In this document: piece after piece, positions 5,079 to 8,696 of the stretch | Numbering within the stretch: the stretch's first letter is position 1 | Layout: each line of letters opens with the position of its first letter | Source: Bacillota bacterium | GTDB taxonomy: Bacteria > Bacillota > Bacilli > Bacillales_B > DSM-18226 | Direction of reading: 5' to 3' | Assembly: GCA_030705665.1 (NCBI GenBank) | Contig: JAUZQA010000147.1 | Coordinates: 1 to 8,696, forward strand | DNA length: 8,696 nt | Notes under the pieces: model-generated | Told to the model about the DNA's origin: nothing | Database searches by the model: none | The model's input: the letters and a program-made list of their open reading frames with translations, nothing else | Position numbers and translations under genes: made by a program

Positions 5079-6818
5079 ATGATCAATCAACTTTCGTGGA
5101 AAGTTGGAGGACAGCAAGGAGAAGGTATTGAAAGTACTGGAGAAATTTTTGCAATTGCGCTTAACCGCTTAGGCTACTATCTTTACGGTTATCGCCATTT
5201 CTCTTCACGCATCAAGGGTGGACATACAAACAATAAAATTCGGGTAAGCACAACCCAAGTTAGAACTATTTCAGACGACCTAGATATACTTGTAGCATTT
5301 GACCAAGAAACAATCGATTTAAACTACAAAGAACTGCATCGCGGCGGTGTTATTTTGGCGGACTCAAAGTTCGATCCTAAAAAGCCGGAAGATACAGAAG
5401 CAAACTTATATTCAGTTCCATTTACTGAAATTGCAACTGAATTGGGAACTTCCCTAATGAAAAACATGGTTGCAATTGGTGCAACATCTGCAGTTTTAGA
5501 TTTGGATATCAATGTATTTCAAGATGTGGTACAAGAGATCTTTGGTAAAAAAGGCGCACAAGTTGTTGCGAAGAACATGGACGCGATCAAAGCTGGCTTT
5601 GATTATACAAAAGAAAAGATTGGCAGTATGCAAACCATGCAGCTTGAGAAAGCAGATGGTAAAAAGCGGATGTTCATGATTGGAAACGATGCCATAGCGA
5701 TGGGTGCTCTAGCTGGAGGCTGCCGTTTCATGGCTGCGTACCCAATTACACCAGCATCTGATATCATGGAATATTTAATTAAAAAACTTCCAGCACTTGG
5801 TGGAGCTGTTATTCAAACAGAGGATGAAATTGCTGCTTGTGCAATGACCATTGGTGCCAATTATGGCGGTGTTCGTGCCCTGACTGCTTCTTCAGGTCCT
5901 GGATTATCATTAAAAATGGAAGCTATTGGCCTAGCGGGAATGACCGAAACTCCAATTGTTATCGTTGATACACAACGTGGAGGTCCTTCGACAGGATTAC
6001 CAACAAAACAGGAGCAATCAGACCTAATGGCTATGATTTATGGAACACATGGGGAAATTCCAAAAATCGTTATGGCTCCAAGTACAGTACAAGAAGCATT
6101 CTATGATACAGCTGAAGCTTTCAACCTTGCTGAAGAATATCAGTGTCCTGTTATTGTTTTATCTGACCTTCAATTATCGTTAGGAAAACAAACAGTGGAA
6201 CCGTTAGACTATAGTAAAGTTGAAATTAGACGCGGTAAGCTTGTCGATCACGAAATTGCTGAAAACGAAAATCATCAAGGCAGCTACTACAAGCGTTACC
6301 TTGTTACAGAAGACGGCGTTTCACCACGCGTTATACCTGGAATGAAAAATGGTATTCACCATGTAACAGGTGTAGAACATGCTGAAACAGGAAAGCCATC
6401 TGAATCGCCAACAAATCGGATTGCGCAAATGGATAAACGTATGCGCAAAGTTGAAAATATTCGTTTTAATACACCGGTTTACAAATATACACCACATGAA
6501 GATCCTGAAGTGTTAATTGTCGGTTTTAATGGAACTCGCGGTGCGATTGAAGAAGCAATTGGCCGTCTTGAAAAAGATGGAGTAAAAGTGAACCATGCGC
6601 ATATTCGTTTAATCCATCCGTTCCCAACAGATGAGGTATTGCCACTTGTACAATCTGCTAAAAAAGTGTTAGTTGTTGAAAACAACGCGACTGGCCAACT
6701 GGCGAATATCATGAAAATGAATGTTGGAAATGCAGAAAAAATTGTTAAATACGTAAAATATGACGGGAATCCGTTCATACCACATGAAGTATATTCAAAA
6801 TGTAAGGAGTTGTTCTAA
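5079..6818 (+). CDS. korA: 2-oxoacid:ferredoxin oxidoreductase, fused gamma-alpha subunit (KorA)
   Basis: This is the larger subunit of a CoA-dependent 2-oxoacid:ferredoxin oxidoreductase, probably for 2-oxoglutarate: 2-oxoglutarate + CoA + oxidised ferredoxin giving succinyl-CoA + CO2 + reduced ferredoxin. Residues 1 to about 185 form the gamma domain, with the glycine-rich start WKVGGQQGEGIESTG at 7-21 and RIKGGHTNNKIRVS at 44-57. From about 195 the alpha (pyrimidine-binding) domain follows, with the family YPITP motif at 221-225 and GGPSTGLPTKQEQSDL at 301-316. A C-terminal transketolase-like domain contains VVENNATGQL (532-541). The 579 residues match Bacillus KorA. AAAGGGG (5064-5070) precedes ATG 5079. 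It is co-transcribed with korB. Substrate choice cannot be proved from sequence; pyruvate or branched-chain 2-oxoacids remain possible. No ferredoxin gene is adjacent. Confidence 0.92.
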   Translation: MINQLSWKVGGQQGEGIESTGEIFAIALNRLGYYLYGYRHFSSRIKGGHTNNKIRVSTTQVRTISDDLDILVAFDQETIDLNYKELHRGGVILADSKFDPKKPEDTEANLYSVPFTEIATELGTSLMKNMVAIGATSAVLDLDINVFQDVVQEIFGKKGAQVVAKNMDAIKAGFDYTKEKIGSMQTMQLEKADGKKRMFMIGNDAIAMGALAGGCRFMAAYPITPASDIMEYLIKKLPALGGAVIQTEDEIAACAMTIGANYGGVRALTASSGPGLSLKMEAIGLAGMTETPIVIVDTQRGGPSTGLPTKQEQSDLMAMIYGTHGEIPKIVMAPSTVQEAFYDTAEAFNLAEEYQCPVIVLSDLQLSLGKQTVEPLDYSKVEIRRGKLVDHEIAENENHQGSYYKRYLVTEDGVSPRVIPGMKNGIHHVTGVEHAETGKPSESPTNRIAQMDKRMRKVENIRFNTPVYKYTPHEDPEVLIVGFNGTRGAIEEAIGRLEKDGVKVNHAHIRLIHPFPTDEVLPLVQSAKKVLVVENNATGQLANIMKMNVGNAEKIVKYVKYDGNPFIPHEVYSKCKELF

Positions 6819-7685
6819 ATGGCCACATTTAAAGATTTTCGAAACGATGTAAAACCGAACTGGTGCCCTGGCTGTGGCGACTTCTCTGTACAAGCAGCAA
6901 TACAACGTGCAGCAGCAAATGTCGGTCTTGAGCCAGAAAATTTGGCAGTTATCTCTGGTATCGGCTGTTCCGGTCGTATTTCTGGTTATATCAATTCATA
7001 TGGTGTGCATGGTATTCATGGTCGCGCACTTCCAATCGCCCAAGGTGTTAAAATGGCAAACCGTGATTTAACGGTTATTGCTTCCGGGGGTGACGGAGAT
7101 GGATTTGCAATCGGTATGGGGCATACTGTTCATGCGATTCGTCGTAACATCAACATTACTTATATCGTAATGGATAACCAAATTTATGGATTAACAAAAG
7201 GTCAAACATCACCACGTTCAGCTATGGGCTTTAAAACAAAGTCTACGCCTGAAGGTTCAATTGAAGAGTCCATTTCTCCAATGAAATTGGCTTTGTCAGT
7301 AGGAGCTACATTTGTTGCACAAAGCTTTTCAACTGACCTGAAAGAATTAACTTCTTTAATTGAAGCAGGTATTAAGCATGATGGTTTCTCTTTCATTAAT
7401 GTATTCAGCCCATGTGTAACCTACAATAAGGTGAACACTTATGATTGGTTTAAAGAGAACCTAACAAAATTAAGTGATGTTGAAGGCTATGATTCTTCAA
7501 GTAAGGATATTGCAATGCAGACCTTGTTAAATCACAACGGTCTTGTAACAGGCCTTATTTATCAAAATACAGAACGTCCATCCTATCAGGATTTGGCTCC
7601 TAACTTTGCAAAAACTCCATTAACAGAAGCTGATTTAGATCTTGATCAGGCACATTTCGATAAATTAGTGAATGAATTTATGTAA
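6819..7685 (+). CDS. korB: 2-oxoacid:ferredoxin oxidoreductase, beta subunit (KorB)
   Basis: KorB binds thiamine diphosphate and the [4Fe-4S] cluster, and pairs with KorA. The four expected cluster cysteines are Cys16 and Cys19 (NWCPGCGD), Cys50 (GIGCSGR) and Cys199 (SPCVTYN), a pattern like that of archaeal two-subunit enzymes. The thiamine diphosphate/Mg motif starts at GDGDG (91-95) and ends at DNQIYGLTKGQTSP (119-132). Length is 288 residues, normal for the family. The korA stop TAA (6816-6818) directly abuts ATG 6819 with no gap, and the ribosome binding site AAGGAG (6804-6809) lies inside korA, so translation is probably coupled and the subunits made in equal amounts. There is no built-in ferredoxin-like delta domain, so the enzyme would use a separate soluble ferredoxin. 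The substrate is inferred from family annotation. Confidence 0.93.
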   Translation: MATFKDFRNDVKPNWCPGCGDFSVQAAIQRAAANVGLEPENLAVISGIGCSGRISGYINSYGVHGIHGRALPIAQGVKMANRDLTVIASGGDGDGFAIGMGHTVHAIRRNINITYIVMDNQIYGLTKGQTSPRSAMGFKTKSTPEGSIEESISPMKLALSVGATFVAQSFSTDLKELTSLIEAGIKHDGFSFINVFSPCVTYNKVNTYDWFKENLTKLSDVEGYDSSSKDIAMQTLLNHNGLVTGLIYQNTERPSYQDLAPNFAKTPLTEADLDLDQAHFDKLVNEFM

Positions 7686-7692
7686 GAAAATG

Positions 7693-7726
7693 AAAATCCC
7701 GCGGACAGACTCGCGGGATTTTTTTT
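7693..7726 (+). terminator. korAB terminator
   Basis: A perfect 11-bp stem, AAAATCCCGCG (7693-7703) with CGCGGGATTTT (7712-7722), has an 8-nt loop and a run of eight T residues (7719-7726). It starts 8 bp after the korB stop codon and closes the operon. Confidence 0.95.
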
Positions 7727-7774
7727 ATTAGGCCCAGTGCGGTCCAAAGCTAAATTTGCTGTTGCTTCTTTACC

Positions 7775-7803
7775 TTGTTTTCACTCATTTTTCCCTGTAT
7801 ACT
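7775..7803 (+). promoter_or_regulatory. Sigma-A promoter of miaB
   Basis: TTGTTT (7775-7780, three of six -35 bases) and TATACT (7798-7803, five of six) are 17 bp apart, placing the start near 7810. It lies between the korAB terminator and miaB, where a promoter is expected. Confidence 0.6.
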
Positions 7804-7805
7804 GT

Positions 7806-7839
7806 AATAATGTGCAGATATTTGGGCACATTATTTTTT
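7806..7839 (+). terminator. Terminator-like hairpin between the miaB promoter and gene
   Basis: A perfect 10-bp inverted repeat, AATAATGTGC (7806-7815) with GCACATTATT (7826-7835), has a 10-nt loop and is followed by T residues to 7839. It begins at the predicted miaB transcription start, about 65 bp before the miaB ribosome binding site. It could be a second terminator behind korAB, an attenuator or 5' stabilising hairpin in the miaB leader, or a DNA operator. The sequence does not decide between these. Confidence 0.55.
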
Positions 7840-7904
7840 CTCTTAAAAAGATTGTTTTATTAATGGAAATATTTATTTTTTTGTAAGAAGGGAGATTCTT
7901 TTTA

Positions 7905-8696
7905 ATGAATGAATCGCAACGTTTGGAAGGTCAGCAAGTGGGTACTGATAATCCTTCGGACAAAAAATCCGCCAAGGATTACAGCAAATATTTTGAAACA
8001 GTAATAACAGCTCCATCTCTTAAAGATGCAAAGAAACGTGGGAAAGAGGAAGTCAAGTACCACAATGATTTTGCCATTTCAGAAGAATTTCGCGGCATGG
8101 GCGAGGGACGGAAGTTTTACATTCGTACCTATGGCTGCCAGATGAATGAGCATGATACGGAAGTAATGGCAGGGATTTTCATGGCCTTAGGATATGAACC
8201 AACGGAAGATGTCCAGGATGCCAATGTCATTCTTTTGAATACATGTGCCATTCGTGAAAATGCCGAGAACAAAGTATTTGGTGAGATTGGCCATCTAAAA
8301 GCCCTTAAGACGGAAAAGCCTGACCTTTTATTAGGTGTTTGCGGCTGTATGTCACAGGAAGAGTCAGTCGTTAATAAAATTTTAAAATCGCATCAACATG
8401 TTGATATGATTTTTGGAACGCATAACATCCACCGTTTACCAAACATCCTGCATGATGCCTATATGTCAAAGGAAATGGTTATTGAGGTTTGGTCTAAAGA
8501 GGGGGATGTGATTGAAAACCTGCCTAAGGTCCGCCGCGGAAATATCAAAGGGTGGGTTAATATTATGTATGGCTGCGATAAATTCTGTACGTACTGTATC
8601 GTTCCATTTACCCGCGGTAAAGAGCGCAGCCGCAGACCTGAAGAGGTCATCCAGGAAGTACGACAATTAGCTGCCCAAGGGTATCAAGAAATCACA
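7905..8696 (+). CDS. miaB: MiaB tRNA methylthiotransferase (partial, 3' end outside the window)
   Basis: MiaB is a radical-SAM enzyme that adds a methylthio group to N6-isopentenyladenosine at position 37 of tRNAs reading UNN codons, giving ms2i6A. The reading frame is open from ATG 7905 to the window end, giving 264 codons of about 510 in Bacillus. After a lysine-rich N-terminal extension of about 68 residues, typical of Bacillus MiaB, the methylthiotransferase domain has its three cluster cysteines: Cys78 ([10 protein letters not shown]), Cys114 (NTCAIRENA) and Cys148 (CGCMSQEE). The radical-SAM CxxxCxxC motif is Cys224, Cys228 and Cys231 ([10 protein letters not shown]). AAGGGAG (7888-7894) lies 10 nt upstream of the ATG. 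The C-terminal part of the radical-SAM domain and the TRAM domain lie beyond the window. It follows korAB in the position seen in related Bacillus genomes. Confidence 0.96.
   Translation, partial: MNESQRLEGQQVGTDNPSDKKSAKDYSKYFETVITAPSLKDAKKRGKEEVKYHNDFAISEEFRGMGEGRKFYIRTYGCQMNEHDTEVMAGIFMALGYEPTEDVQDANVILLNTCAIRENAENKVFGEIGHLKALKTEKPDLLLGVCGCMSQEESVVNKILKSHQHVDMIFGTHNIHRLPNILHDAYMSKEMVIEVWSKEGDVIENLPKVRRGNIKGWVNIMYGCDKFCTYCIVPFTRGKERSRRPEEVIQEVRQLAAQGYQEIT

Noticed and set aside
7852..7879. Second possible miaB promoter, TTGTTT-16 bp-TATTTT
   Set aside because: Poor hexamers, and its start would fall on the ribosome binding site.
1..8696. CRISPR arrays, tRNA or rRNA genes, insertion sequences, attachment sites
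   Set aside because: No regularly spaced repeats, transposase genes or RNA gene signatures were seen; coding is typical core chromosome throughout.

Overview
The window looks like core chromosome of an endospore-forming Bacillaceae (Bacillus in the broad sense). It has recA, rny (RNase Y), ymdB and spoVS in that order, ends inside miaB, and all genes are on the + strand. The proteins closely resemble Bacillus homologues, and each gene has a strong Shine-Dalgarno sequence. It is unlikely to be B. subtilis itself. From memory, B. subtilis carries pbpX between recA and rny, and tdh-kbl between spoVS and miaB. Here there is no pbpX, and a two-gene 2-oxoacid:ferredoxin oxidoreductase operon (korA-korB) fills the tdh-kbl position.

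Layout: bases 1-43 hold a terminator, probably of the upstream gene (cinA in relatives). Bases 190-313 hold a LexA box, a sigma-A promoter and the ribosome binding site that places the recA start at GTG 314. recA ends at 1351 with its own terminator. A near-consensus promoter (1487-1515) and a leader of about 130 nt precede rny (1653-3212), whose stop codon lies inside its terminator. An extended -10 promoter precedes ymdB (3317-4114). A probable sigma-H promoter (4183-4212) precedes spoVS (4295-4555), which ends with a terminator. A spacer of about 470 bp, part of it about 86% A+T, leads to a sigma-A promoter overlapped by a CcpA cre-like site, then korA (5079-6818) and korB (6819-7685), which are directly abutted. 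After the korB terminator, a promoter and a second terminator-like hairpin lie ahead of miaB (7905 to the window end, partial).

Functions: RecA handles recombination and SOS induction. RNase Y starts mRNA decay at the membrane. YmdB is a phosphodiesterase linked to sporulation and biofilm choice. SpoVS is a sporulation protein. KorAB interconverts a 2-oxoacid (probably 2-oxoglutarate) and its acyl-CoA using ferredoxin. MiaB methylthiolates tRNA. Most genes appear to have their own promoter and terminator, so the cluster is conserved gene order, not one operon; only korAB is clearly co-transcribed.

I found no clear new multi-gene system. The points most worth a second look are regulatory: the cre-like site on the korAB promoter, the hairpin at the miaB promoter, the AT-rich korAB upstream region, and the sigma-H promoter with an adjacent inverted repeat before spoVS.
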